Translations under genes and position numbers: made by a program
Notes under the pieces: generated by a model
What the model was told of the DNA's origin: nothing
Seen by the model: the letters and a program-made list of their open reading frames with translations, nothing else
Database searches by the model: none
DNA from: Stercorarius parasiticus
Lineage: Eukaryota > Chordata > Aves > Charadriiformes > Stercorariidae
Direction of reading: 5' to 3'
Length of the DNA: 64,000 nt
NCBI GenBank assembly: GCA_013396915.1
Contig: VWZL01002227.1
Location: forward strand, 202,903-266,902
Shown here: positions 39,646-52,370 of the stretch, piece by piece
Position numbering within the stretch: position 1 is the stretch's first letter
How the letters are laid out: each line of letters opens with the position of its first letter

Positions 39646-42600
39646 GCTACCAGAGAAGAGTGAGCAGTCTGCTGTTGGCAAAGTATAAAAGAAAAAAAGG
39701 CCTAGTTTTATGATCCGTATCCCAGGATCTCAAATATCCACTCAGAATAAACAGGAACTTTTAAAGCTTTGTGCATGACACACATTCCCCAGAGCGCTGG
39801 TAAACTGCACTGCATTTTGTTTGCCCAGAGGATGGGAGGGAGAGTAAACACTCACAAGTTAAAACGTTTGGATTCTGAGATAATAGGGTACTTTACCACC
39901 TAACGCTTAAAATACGTATCTCCTTCCTCTTTGGATAAGTAAGGAAATTTAGTGTAATTTCCTAGTGTAAGGAAAATTAAAGCTATAGGGTTTGTAGGGT
40001 TGTGGTATTCCCCCAACCTTGATGGTTCTGCAAATGGTGAAATTTGCCTCAATGTATGTCTGCAGATATTTCGTACTCGGTGAAATAAATCTCATTTCCT
40101 TTAGGACAGGGAGTAGCTTGTCAAACTACTCAGCAAAGTGAAATATATTGTTCCCAAAGTAATATGTACCCAAATGGTAGCAAATTGGCTATAATGAAGC
40201 ACATTTAATCCTGAGCACTAGTAGCCAAAGTACTCACATGTTTGAGAGCACCTAACAAATGCTTCTCGATACTGAATGCCACCAAGGGACACCCAAAAGC
40301 AGAAACACTACGGTGTGTGAGTCCTTGTTTCCAGTTTAAGGAGCACCCCTACCACAACTACAGGAAAAGTGACTTGCTTTGTTTTATTATTTTTTTTTAA
40401 TCTTTAATAAAGCTTGTCTGCCCTCCTGTCCACTCATTGTTTTAGAGGGTGTTTTCTTTACTATGTTAAAGGGAACTCATTTTTTAATTCCAACTGTACC
40501 TTTCCCATGTGCTGGCTATCATAAATGATTGTTCAGTGTCTCAAGGGTTGTTTGGGTACAAGTTCTCTTGCGTCCTTACGTTTTTGCTTTACTGCAAAAC
40601 CCTCCACTAGTGCATTCAGTGCACTGCCTTCCCTTTCTTCGAGAAAGAGAATTACTTAGAAAATGCCTTATGTGTTCCTCTTTTCTTCTTAATCCCACTT
40701 TTCTTTCCTCTTGTCTTGTGCAGGTGACTTGGCTTTGGAGCACCTGAGCACCACCACAGCTCTCTAGCTCTTCCAAAGCTGGAGAGAAGTTGGAGCACGG
40801 TGCAGCGAGGAGTGCAAGTGCCTGTACCAAGTCTGTGCTCTTTTTTCCCAAACTCTGACTCCACTGCTACCCCATGCAGGGGGGCTACTTCCACTGTCTG
40901 CCTTTCCACGGCCTCCTGCCTGAACATTAAATAATTTAATGCAAAACCTGTTGCAAACTCTTCTAAAACTCATGTAACATTTCACGTCCCTGTGTTCTTG
41001 CTGCTTCTTGCTACCTCCCTTCCTGACAAGCATTTCTCTGTACCGACTACTGAATTTCAGGTTGAGGAAATCTATATTCAGGGGAAATCCTTAATTCGGG
41101 TATGGATGGGTGTCTTGCTTGTTGTTTGAGGAAGAAAACCCAGTCAGTCGGAAAAGGTTCTTTAAATTAAATGGTGATTTATTATTCACATTGGCTTACT
41201 AAGGGTTTTATTTGGTCCCATTTGCCCTTGAAAGACTAAAACAATGGTAAGTTGTTGTGGAAATGTTTTTGACTTTTGTGTCTCAGGTCTGATCTGACCC
41301 CCACAAAATCAAAGGAGATAACCTGTTTTCAAGGGGATTGCCAGTTTGTTTAATTTTGGAGCAAAGATCTAGCCGCAGCAATGCCCTTTTTTGTTCTGTT
41401 GAGCTGTGGCACTGGAAAGCTGTCTCAGTGGGGATGCACTTAAAGGACCACCTGGGAAATTCAGCCATTTGGTTTGCTGAATAGGGATCCTGTAAGGGAG
41501 GACCTCACACTTGGTACAGCACTTACAGCTCTGTTTAGCTCAATTCTTTCAGGTTTCGTGGCAGGTGAAGAAGAAAATGGTTTTACAAGAGTGTTCTTTG
41601 GAACCTGGGGTGTCTTTTGGGTGGCCTATTGCCTGCTCTCGGTGGGCACTGTTCAAAATGCTTGAACTGCTGTACCTGTTCTGGGCACAGCATTTGGGCT
41701 AGGGGAACTCACTGGTGGATCTGGGTCTTGTGCTTGTAATACAAGGAATCAGAGGACCTACAGGTCTGCAGTACGAACTATTTTTTGGTTTAGCGCAAGC
41801 AACGTGTTCTGCATTTGCAATGTCTTTTATATGCATTGCAAAGCACTATTGGATGCGAGTAGCCTAGAGTTTACGAGACGGACACAGGAAGATAGGAAAT
41901 TCATTGGTGGAGATAACTTAGTGCTTATTGTCATTGCGTCCATGTCTTCTAAGGTTTCTTGAGTAATATTTGTTTTTATTAGTTTTAAGTATTTTATATG
42001 AAACAGTGGCTAAATTATACAAAGCAAACTCAAAAGCTGACAAAGGCAGTTGGCCAAATTTAGATTTAAAACACTGAAGGTAGAAAGGAAAACTCTTCCA
42101 GCTTTGAGAAGGTAACTTTTTTGTGCATGGCTGCTGATACAGTGAGCAAACCGCAACAGCACTGAGAAAAACTAGACCCTTAGTTTAAATACAGTGCAGG
42201 TTTTCATCTGTAGTTCCTTAGCCCTTTCAGTTCCCCAGACCAGGTGTGAATCTCTGCTTTGATGGCTTGACCTAAATCTGTCAAGACGATCAAGCTTGCT
42301 GGTGGGAAGGCAAACTAGTTTTAGCAGTCGCCAGCAGTAACGCCTGAACTGCACTAGGGCTTAACCTGTCTAGTCGATAAGAGAAGGCCTTTCCAGCAGC
42401 ATATCTGTATTAAAATGAAATTTGCTTGTGGGATATTGTTGAAATATGAAAGGGGCCTTTCCCTTTTCTTTGATTTGTAATGGTTGGCTACTGTACATGT
42501 CTGTTCTTACACTGCTTTCATGTATTCACAGCTCAGCCCCGGTAAAAACCTAAAATGTGACAAACAAATAATAAAACAAGAAAGGTGGTTTGGGTATTTG

Positions 42601-45600
42601 ATTTATTAACCCAGGGGAGAGAAAAACTGGCAGTTGGAGCAACTGCTAGGGAACAACCATGTCATACATGTTGCTTGCTCCTGCTGGACCCACTGCCTTC
42701 CCCACACCTTCAGTGTCATTACCGGTGTGTCGACGTTTCTCTGTCATCCGTTCCTCACTGTTTCTCAGATATGAAAAAATATTTCTTCCCAAAACACAAT
42801 TCCTAAAGGTATGATTTATTTAAGCTAACTTCAGTCATCCAAAAGTTACGTGTCTCCTCCAAGCTAGTCATACGGGATTTCCCTGTATTTGATGAAGAAA
42901 GGTAAGTTTCTCTTTGGAGGAATTCTTCTCTTTTAATAAGACCTTTATTCAGATTAGCTTCCCTGTGGAGGTGTCAGCATCTCTCTCTCTCCATTAAAGC
43001 AGAGAAAACCCAGGCAACTAGATCAGGCTTTGCAGAGAGAGGAATTCTGCCCCCAGTCTAACAACACATACCTGTTGTTCCCTCGGGCCTCTGGGATGGT
43101 CGCAAAGGCTGTTACCCGTGCTTTCAAGATTCCTGCCAGTGAAACATTAGCTTTTATATTAAGTGAATTAAAGGACTCTTTTGTTGTCAAAATTGAGGTA
43201 CATTTCATCCAAATGCTGCTTGGGTTCCCGGTGACAACTATGGAAGGCGGTTTTATGCATTTGAAATAAGTGATTCGATGTCATTTGATATGTGCCTATG
43301 GGTGACTTTGGAAAGACTTAAATGGCACTGGAAGATAAATTTTCTCTGTCTTCTCTGTACATATACTCACATATCATATTTATACTGCTTGTATAGTAAA
43401 CGTTTTATGTCTGAAGCACCACAATTGCTAAGTTACTCTTGACAGATTAAAGCAATTGTGACGGACTGTAGCTAATCAAGTAACCACTGGAATTTGTGCA
43501 CAAAGAAGGTGCTGATAGGCAACAAGGGAGGCACGCATCATGCTAATTAAGTAGCAGGAAGACTTTTGTCCTCAGTATTTTATTTTCATCATGTTCTTGG
43601 TTTCAGTGCTCTGCCAAATTATGACTCTTATCCTTAAATGTAGAGTTGTCAGCACTTACTGCTGTTCCTCTCCACTACACTGTGCTCCTTCATGGTTTCT
43701 GCTCATGAATTGTTTACTTCTGACTCCTGGAGTTATATGAACCACTTGTTTCCCCAGCAGTTAAAATCACTCACACTTTGTGCATTCCCGAACAGATATA
43801 AATGGGACACATGTTGATGTGTAGTGGCTTTACAAGAAGCAGGACTCTTAACAGATAACAGAGAAGAAAATCACGTTGTCTGTCTTTTGTCCTTATTACA
43901 AAAAAAAGTTTTCTGGGAATTGAGTTTTCATTTTTACCAGAATTCAGTACACAAAAAATATAAATTATCTATTTCATAATTTTGTAAAAGGGAGAGCTGG
44001 ACAATAAAGAGGTCTAAATTTTGTGTTGAAGTTAGTAATGCTGCTAGGAAAATATGCAAGATTTAATTGTCTGGGTTTTATATAGAGAGTTTTTTAAAAG
44101 ATTTTAAGATCTTACCTTGAAATTCAAGGCTTGACATTAATCACACCACCTACCCAGGCCTGACAGCAGTACAATCGCTTTGTTTTTACTATAATATATG
44201 CAAAATAAATAGAGGTGCATCCACAAGAGGTTCCTGGCTTTAACTTGACCATTTTACTTTATGTTAAAAGTATAATTTATTTTTTTGTGTGTATTTATGT
44301 ATTCCCGTGAAAGTCAGGCATCTAACTACAGTATCTAAAATCTGGATGTTGTCTCTTTATGTAGTCAATAGAGGGAAGTATGTTTCAGGAAGGTGATTCA
44401 GTCTTTCTGAAATGCTTACTTCTCTCCATTGACTACAAATAAGGATCAGATATTTACATTTCTGCCTCAGTTTCCTCACCTAAGTATTAATACCTAGGGA
44501 TGATGGATCGTGGCTCTATTATTGTACATTCAGATTTTATTAAGTGACACGTTCTGACAAAGGGATGGATCTAATGCAGACAAAGCATGTCCAGATGAGA
44601 AAATAGAAATTGTAGCGGCTATCATATGCTTTAAAAACTTGGAGAATTCAAAGCAACGAACAGCAGATAGGACTTGGGAAAGGGAGAGCTTGCAGGAATG
44701 CTTTACATTATCCATAATGTTGCTACAGATGAAAGAGCCATTGATTAAAAGACTCTGAGGAAACAGAATCATTTTTAGGAAGCAGAAAAGCAAAATTGAG
44801 ACAAATTCTCCATCACAACATAGTCCAGGGTGGGAGGAGGGCCCTTGACATTTGACTTGAAGTAATGAAAAACAATAGATTTTCCAACATGGTAGAAGAG
44901 AATGAGGGCTTAGTGATTTTTAGAGAAAAGACAGTGCGGGAATTTTAGGTCACCTTGAGAAGACTGACTATAGAAAATGGAAACTCTTGGCACTAAAATT
45001 AAAGCAAGTTCAAAAAACTTGATCTGAAAAAGGTGTCAAAATATAAAAGGAAGGTCCAACACCAACTTTCCTGAGGATTAACACAAGATGTCAATTATCA
45101 GATGAAAGAGTGATTTTTTTGCAATGTTTTTTTTAACTATGCTTTTTACTGTGAAAACCACGTTTTTCCAGACCCCTTACCTTGGTTTTCGTGGTCTTTT
45201 CCATGAAGGTGAGGAAGCTTTTAGCTACTTTCAGTGTAAACAAACATACATGATTTCCCAATCCTTGATAACCTCTCCTTTCCGATATAACACACCCCAA
45301 AACCCATCTTACTAAGAACGACTTCCTTACATGGCTGTATGAATTTTTTGCTACACTTCCATTTTGAAATTCCCTATGGCTGATGTCATTTCTTGCTGTT
45401 TGGTGGTTTGGGAGTTTTCATTTTGAGTATGTTTTAACATTCGTTCCCCAGAGCTCTTCTGAAATACTTGCTTTTCATTGTTTAAACTTCAGGTTTGGGA
45501 ACTGCCATCTGCCCTGGCCCAAGACCAAGTTCCTTGGGGTAAGGTTTTACCTGGGGAGTACCTGCAGCAGTCATCCTGTAAGGCCAAGGAAAACATGAAG

Positions 45601-48600
45601 GACAAACAGCAGTACGTGAGCTTTTGTATGAGTAGGTAACCCATGGCTACTGACATATGGAAACACTGAAATGTAGCTGGAAACCCTAAGCTTGGTATTA
45701 ACAGTTTTCTCTCTCCAGGACAAGAGCCACAGATAGAAAATGACATTGGTGCTTTCCTTGTTTTCCTTTCAAGGAGATACACTCCATGCACCTTCAAGAC
45801 AAGTAATCTGTCTCTGGATATGCACAAAGAGTGGGGTGAGCTATACTCACCTAGCTCCACTTTCGGGTTGTTGAGTCTCTCCAACCCTCACACAAATAAT
45901 CTGCAGCGGAATTCTTCTGCTCAGTTTTGGTACCTGACCTACCAGCTATTCTTTCTCTATACTCGAGTAGAGAGAAGCAGGTGCTTCCGTGATATTGTTC
46001 ATCTCATCTAAAAGTGGACAAGTAGGAACCAGTTCAGTTGTCTAAACATAGTTGCCTGTTGCCATCCACATGAGACTGGTGAATAAAGTTCAGGACTTGT
46101 GGGAGGCCTGTGCTCTTCCCTAATGGAAGGCAGGAGGCCCAGCGTGGTGCCCTGTTGTATTTGAGCTATTGAATGGAGTTCTAAATTCTCAAGTTTTCAC
46201 CACTTGAGCTATTTAGGAGTGGGATTTAGTACCAGATTGTAGATGCCTGAATGTAACAATTGCAAATGAACTGCATGTCTAAGATCCTATTATAATCAAA
46301 GCACATTTAATTACTACTGTTGGTGGTGTCTGAAGAGCTAGGATGTAATTTAACAGAACTTTTTCAGAAAACAAGATTGATAACTATAATAGTTTTTGGC
46401 CTGACTTGTGGAAGCTAAGTTCTTCTATTAGCAAGCATGTGGATGAGTGTTTTAGTGGTTAATCTCATTTAGGAGTGGTGGAATTATTCATTAAGAAAAC
46501 TTTTCCAACCTGTGTACAGATGCCAGACCTGGGCTTTGCATTAAAGTAGCACCAGTTAGATGAACTCAAATGTGTTAATTCTAAACAACAGTGACTTTGG
46601 ATTTATTTAGCTCATAAAACGTTTTTTTCATGCTCACTTTATTCTCATTCGTTTGAATTTTAAGTGGTAGGTTTTTATCAGTACTTGTTTATATATTTTA
46701 GGATGTTTATATTAAGTTATGCAGTGCCTCAAGCAGCTCTGCAGGACAGAGGTACTCCGTATATTGGTTTATTTTTACTGCTAGTCATATGATATTCTGT
46801 GACATGACAGTACACCTCGTACTTGCCAAGATGTTGTAGAAAGGTAATGCCTGAAGGCGTGATAAAAATATTATTTAAAAAAAATCTCTAGATCATGTTT
46901 GTAAGAGACTTTTGCATGAGGAAAAATATTTTTCTGTCACAGAGGGCAATTAATAACATCTGTAAGAAGTATTACCAACACAGTAGAAGGTTTTGGTTGT
47001 TATTTTTTAAATGGCTGTGTTCCCATGTCTGAAAGAAAATACCACAGGACACAAATTTACAGCTGACCGTTCATGTAATGTAATACTTCTTGCAGCTTTT
47101 GGACCAGAAATGTGCTGTGTCACAGGCTAGAAGTCCTTTGGATGCTCTATAGTGCCTGGAGTATTTTTTAAACCTGCACTAAACAAAAAGAGCGTGAGTA
47201 TAGCACAGGCTTTGAGGTGACAACTCAGTCACTTCCTCACTTTGGCAGAAGAGTTACTCTCAAAGAGAGTTTATCTGGGTAAACAAACCATCCGTCAAAA
47301 GGTGACCTGGAAAGACGAATGCAATGGAATCATTCCAAGCTGGCTCTGTGCAGTGTGGCTGACAGTCTCGAGATCCCTAATCATAAGACCCTTCCAAAAA
47401 GCTGTCAGCACCATCCCTCCTAACAACTGGGCTCAGGAACTTTTGTGTCGGTGTCAGCTTCTGCAGACCTACGTGCAGGAGACTCCTTGGGACTTTGCTG
47501 TACGTCCTGTGAGTGGTGCGGCACACTGCACACAGAGGAGGAAACCATGCTGCAAGGCTGGGGTCTGACAGCCTTAGTTAAAAGCCACAGACTAGCCTCT
47601 CTGTACAGGTAATAGCTTGGAATAACCAGAGCTTTCTGATGAGTAATCCAAAACAGCTAGCAGAACTACCTCCTCTATTCTGTCCTAGTTTGAGTGACTT
47701 CATCTGCTTTCTTGAGCTGCGTTACTGCAGCTCTTTGCAATTGTCATTGATGCCTGAAAGCAGTATGAGCTCAGAATCAATCTTTCCATATTGCTTGGAC
47801 AGACTCTGGTCTATCTTGCATCTGATACGCTCCAGACTTTGTTGCTGGATTTGCTCTGGTTTCTGGTGAGCACCTCAGGTGCAGCACTTAGCCGTGCTCC
47901 CTCTGCTCTCTTTGCTTTTCTGTCTTGCAGCACAAAATGAAACCATGAGACTGAAACCCTGCCCAATCCCCTGGCAGGTGGTGGGACCTACTACCAAGCT
48001 GTTCCTGAGCCTCCTCTAAAAGGGTGCAGGTGCTCATTAGTTGTATCTTGGTGCCATCTCACTTCCACGATAGATGTTGAGAGGTGAGGGCTCAGTCATC
48101 ATTGCTGAACAGAAGGCGGCTGGGGAAGGAGCTCAGGCACTATACCCAAGATGATCTACATATTGGTTAATTCCTAGCACATTCCCTGGCTTTGTTTCAG
48201 ACTGCTTCAACTAGCCATCTCCAAGACAAATCTCTAGGAGACTAGTCCTAAGCCAGTTTGAGGTAAGCAAGCTGGTGCCACCTGGCCTTCAGGCCAGCCA
48301 ACGCAGCACGCTTTGTTGAGCAGTTTACATGTAACCTCAGGGGCTGTGGTAATGGAGCAAGATTCTTTTTGATCGCTGACACACTTCCCAAGATGAACCC
48401 CTTAAAGGTAAGATTTCATACACCACAGCTTATTTTCCCAGATAAAACTTAATAGCAGCAATCTTTTTGACAGGCCTTATTGGCAGCAACAAAAGGCTTC
48501 TAGAAGTCTCTTTACTAAAACAGATTTGAATATTCACTTAGAAACCTGGGAAAATAAACCTAGTTTGTCCGGACAAATACTTCTGCAGATGTAATGTGAT

Positions 48601-49534
48601 GAACCAAATGAACAGATTAATTAAACAGTGCTTTGCAGAAAGGAGGGAAGGAGGAAGGGAGGGATGGGAAGCAAAGATGCAGAAACAATGTACAGCTCCT
48701 TCCCTGAAGTACACAGCTACTAGTTTGAGTCCTTCTCTTTCTAGCAAGGGATTTAGAGCCCTGGTTACTTGCTTCTTACTGTTGGTTATATCTCACTGAC
48801 TGTTGGACCATCCAGGTGTTAAGTCCAGGGCTCTATTATATCTCCCAGTTTAGAACGAAGGATTAGGAGGCCTTTTACTAGAGTTGCAGTTACATAATAT
48901 TTTTTTTGCATTAATTTTTAGCTAAATATCCAACATAAAATGAACATATGTTCATTGGTTCGTTCCTCCAGCTTCCCCTCTTTCCCCTCCATGCCAGCAA
49001 GAGGGCATAATCTAAGAGAGCTTCCGTGCACACAGAGCTCTCTTAGAGGGGCTGATCTTTGCTCAGCCTCCTGACAAAAACACTTAAAATATCAGTCCTT
49101 AAGCAACATGTATGGGGTTTACTTCCAAATATTTGTAATCAACCTACTACATAAACTAGTTATCACGTGCTGAGGTTAATACCTGTTTTCAACTAGTCTC
49201 TGAGGTGCCTTTCACTGGCAGGTCTGTCTTGAAATATGAAAACTGCTGTTCATAGGAAATTGTAAGTGGTTGTTTTTTATAGCATTTCGGACCTGGGATT
49301 TAGCTGTTTTATCTACTGTAACAACTGCCTAATATGACTATCTCAAAGAAAAAAAACGTCAAGCTGAATGACTCTTACCTCCTCTCCTGAAACTGCAGAT
49401 ATTGGCATTTGTCTATTGATGCCAATCTCATAAGCATATGGGACAGCCATATCGGAGTCCATCTGAGGTTTACAGGGCTGAATCTAGCCACAGCATAAAT
49501 AAGAAAAGGTGGGAAGTTGGGGAAATTTGATTAA

Positions 49535-50038
49535 TTTGTGTTCAGTTTTGGCCCCCGCTATACAAAGAAAAATGTGGACAGGCTGGAGAGGGTCCAGAGA
49601 AGGGCCACAAAGATGATCAAAGGACTGGGAAGCCTGCCATATGGGGAAAGGCTGAGAGAATTGTGTTTGTTCAGCCTTGAGAAAAGAAGGCTTAGAGGAG
49701 ACCTTGTTACCATGATCCAGTATTTAAAGGGTGGCTACAAAGAAGATGGAGACTCCCTTTTTACAAGGAGTCACATGGAAAAGATGAGGGATAATGGGTA
49801 CAAGTTACTCCTGGGGAGATTCCAGTTGGACACAAGAGGAAATTTTTTTCACAGCCAGAACAATCAGGCATTGGAATAATCTCCTCAGGGCAGTGGTGGA
49901 TTCCCCGTCATTGGACAGTTTTAAGATTCAGCTGGACAGGGTGCTGGGCCATCTTGTCTAGACCATGCTTTTGCCAAGAAAGGTTGGACCAGGTGGTCCT
50001 TGAGGTCCTTTCCAACCTGATATTCTATGATTCTATGA
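49535..50038 (+). mobile_element. CR1 LINE, older subfamily, longest copy in the window
   Basis: Begins in the ORF2 C-terminal region (TGTTCAGTTTTGGCCCCCGC; frame reads VDRLERVQRRATKMIKGLGS and then [19 protein letters not shown]). Runs through a diverged 3' UTR (GGTTGGACCAGGTGGTCCTTG) to the end TATTCTATGATTCTATGATT. The 3' UTR text differs clearly from the 17.5 kb copy (GACCAGGTGGTCC against GAACTAGATGATC), so it belongs to a different CR1 subfamily. Frame broken near 49880; not functional. Confidence 0.93.
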
Positions 50039-50384
50039 TTAGAATGCATGACATGAGACACTTTTAATTGGACTTTGTGCTTCCTCCATCTCCTTTGTTT
50101 TCTGATCTTTAGTTTCCATTATGTGCATGTATGGTGCTTCAAGTCAAGGGATTGTTGAGAACTCCATGACCATCAGATCGTGTTGTATTTAGTTGTATTT
50201 ATACTTCTGCAAAACTCTGATATCAATTTATATCATCAGTAAAAGCATTATGATTCTCCATGTCTACTAAAACAAATACCTACAGGTGCCAACCTGTATT
50301 TGTTATAACCTGTAATTTAATTGTAGTAAACTTTTTCAATGTCACTGTTGGATTATGACAAAGGGCACACTAGCAGTAACTTGT

Positions 50385-50690
50385 CTATACCCAGACTTCA
50401 CAGAATACTGCTTCTTAGTAAACTTTGTCCAGAAAAAAGTGCATTTATTTTCTTGGCCAATCTAAACAAATCTAAGCCAATTTCACTCCAGGGGAACAAT
50501 TTTTCCTGTAACACCAATAGGGGCTCTTTTGCTTGACTTGGCTTGTTCTTCTGGCATATACAACACATCTTGAAAGTTCCCTCAATATCTCTGTTCAGCT
50601 GAGCCAATATAAAGCATTTCTGGTTCTCTTCTTAGGTATTTCAATCCTTAAATGACCTGTATGGTCTTTTTTTTTTATAAAAGCAAGACT
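50385..50690 (-). mobile_element. Decayed Ty3/gypsy-type integrase fragment
   Basis: Read on the minus strand, one frame gives HTGHLRI (50641-50666 region) followed by PKKRTRNALYW. After a frame change a second frame (ending 50398) gives LNRDIEGTFKMCCICQKNK, then KEPLL, PW and IGLDLF. The order H-x2-H, about 30 residues, C-x2-C, then PW..(I/V)G.D(L/F) is the HHCC zinc-binding domain and the start of the catalytic core of retroelement integrases, closest in flavour to the gypsy/mag group. The acidic catalytic residues cannot be confirmed; stops and frame changes show it is dead. No LTRs or RT recognised nearby. A domesticated gypsy-integrase gene is unlikely given the breaks. Confidence 0.6.
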
Positions 50691-52222
50691 GCAAGAATGA
50701 CCTTTTTTCTGTCCTTAAACCAATTCCATCTGGGTCTGAAAGTCCCTCTTGAATTGGCTGGTGGGGACACCCTCTGCTAATTGCTTTTGTTATTTTTTAA
50801 AGTCTTACCCTTAGTTAGTACTCATCCTTTTTGTTCATACTCTGCATTGGAAACTGATGCTTAAAGATCCTTGCAAAGCTGTATAACTTTCCAAACCGAA
50901 AAGTACGGACTAGGAATCACTAGTCTAGATGACCAGGGCTAGAAGTGCATCTAGGACTGAGGTTATGGAGATACGCAGCTTTCTCAGTTTACATTGAAAT
51001 AAAAGCTAGAAATAAGGGCTGAGCAGAATTTACTGTGCTTTAAACACATTGTGAAGTGGACATCTGGGAGTGCATCACCGCCCATCTAGATGGTAAATTG
51101 GACAGAGCTTAGATGTCTTCCTTCCTTTGCTGTACAGGTTTTAAAACCTACAAAAGAAGCAGCAGACCTGAGCTAGCCAAAGAGTAAAGCTGACAGAGCC
51201 ACTGCAAAAACTGTGGAAGCTGAAAGTATTAAAACAGTGATGACTTTCAAAGCTTATTTCTGCTGTCTTAACTCTGTATAGCCTGTTGCCCATACAGATT
51301 TGTCATTTGCTCTCACAGACTTACTCCTATCCTTTTGTTTTTCCACCTACCTAATTCCTCTCAAAGCTCTATTGAAAAGACTTAAGCAACAAATAAAGCC
51401 AATAATAACAATACTAACAGAGCTAATATTTGCTACCAGCACATCGTTTGCTGTGCTCATATGTTCTTCCTTTCCTCTACCCCTTGTCTGTCTTGTGTAT
51501 ATTTTCTGAGTTCTGTGGTCCTGAGACTTTCTCTGATTGTATATTTATACAATTGAGGTAAATTCCATGTTTCTTAATGGTTCTTATGTGTGAGCTTCTA
51601 TTAAGTCTGCATAGTATATTCATACCAAATATATGCATATCAACATTAAACTTTGAGGGAGAAAGAACGGAGTCAGAGATTGTGATGACAAGGGGGAAGC
51701 AGCACTTTGCTACGTGTTGGACACTGTAAAGTTGTTTCTAGTGTTTGGGTACCCACGGTTACACTTAAGACTAACACATCTCCTATTTGAATACAGCTGC
51801 AAATATACTTTGGCCTTGAAAAACAGACTACAGAACAGGATATCATGTTTAAGTCTACAGATATCTGCATCCTCCTTTGAAAATTAGTCCAAGATGTAGA
51901 CCGTCATTAGAAGATTGTAGTCTCATGCTACATATATTATTTGTCACAACGTGTCTTGTATAGTGAACAGTTTACCACATGGGAAAGGGCTGTGCATAAA
52001 AAGTAATTTGGAAGTTGGTCCATGCTGTCTGTTACATATATTGCATTTATCACATACGTAATGAAGACGGAGAGAAAGCCTTTGAAGAATTTTCAAGCTT
52101 TATATTGTACCATCACAGTCACTAGCAATGATTTCATTTGGACTCCACATTGGTCTTTTAAGTCAGGTGATTCTTTTTCTCCTACAGTTGAGCATGATGA
52201 TATTCTAGCATAGATATGTGTT
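50691..52222. other. Intergenic; may hold more of the decayed retroelement
   Basis: The minus-strand continuation upstream of the integrase fragment (to about 50770) contains a weak RPRWNWFKD-like stretch that could be the linker before the zinc finger, but this is below what I can support. The rest is unremarkable. Confidence 0.4.
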
Positions 52223-52370
52223 AGAATCACTGAATCAAAGAATAATTTAAGTTGTAAGAGACCTCTTGATGTGCTTTGATACAACTCTCTGCCTGAAGCG
52301 GGGTTAGCTTAGATCAGGTTGCTCATGCTCTTGTCCAGTTGAGTTTTAAATATCTCCCTCCAGTTCTCTG
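52223..52370 (-). mobile_element. Old CR1 LINE 3' fragment, antisense
   Basis: The start AGAATCACTGAATCAAAGAA resembles the reverse complement of a CR1 terminus. It is followed by AATTTAAGTTGTAAGAGACC, a diverged TTAGGTTGGAAAAGACC, then AGCGGGGTTAGCTTAGATCA and GTCCAGTTGAGTTTTAAATA, typical of reverse-strand CR1 3' UTR. Strongly diverged; the left end is more certain than the right. Confidence 0.7.

Larger units (their letters stand above)
36646..49530. other. Intergenic, 12.9 kb without a recognised gene
   Basis: AT-rich unique DNA. I looked for exon chains, domains, CR1 copies and RNA genes and recognise none apart from the simple repeat at 39.6 kb, a hairpin pair at 39.4 kb and a CpG-richer patch at about 38.3-38.5 kb. 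A 12-bp perfect palindrome TTGTCCGGACAA lies near 48564. The longest open frame (131 codons, minus strand, 45489-45884) shows no family signature. Confidence 0.55.

Noticed and set aside
45489..45884. Longest single open frame in the window (131 codons, minus strand)
   Set aside because: A frame of this length is expected by chance in 64 kb of six-frame sequence; no motif, splice context or coding bias seen.
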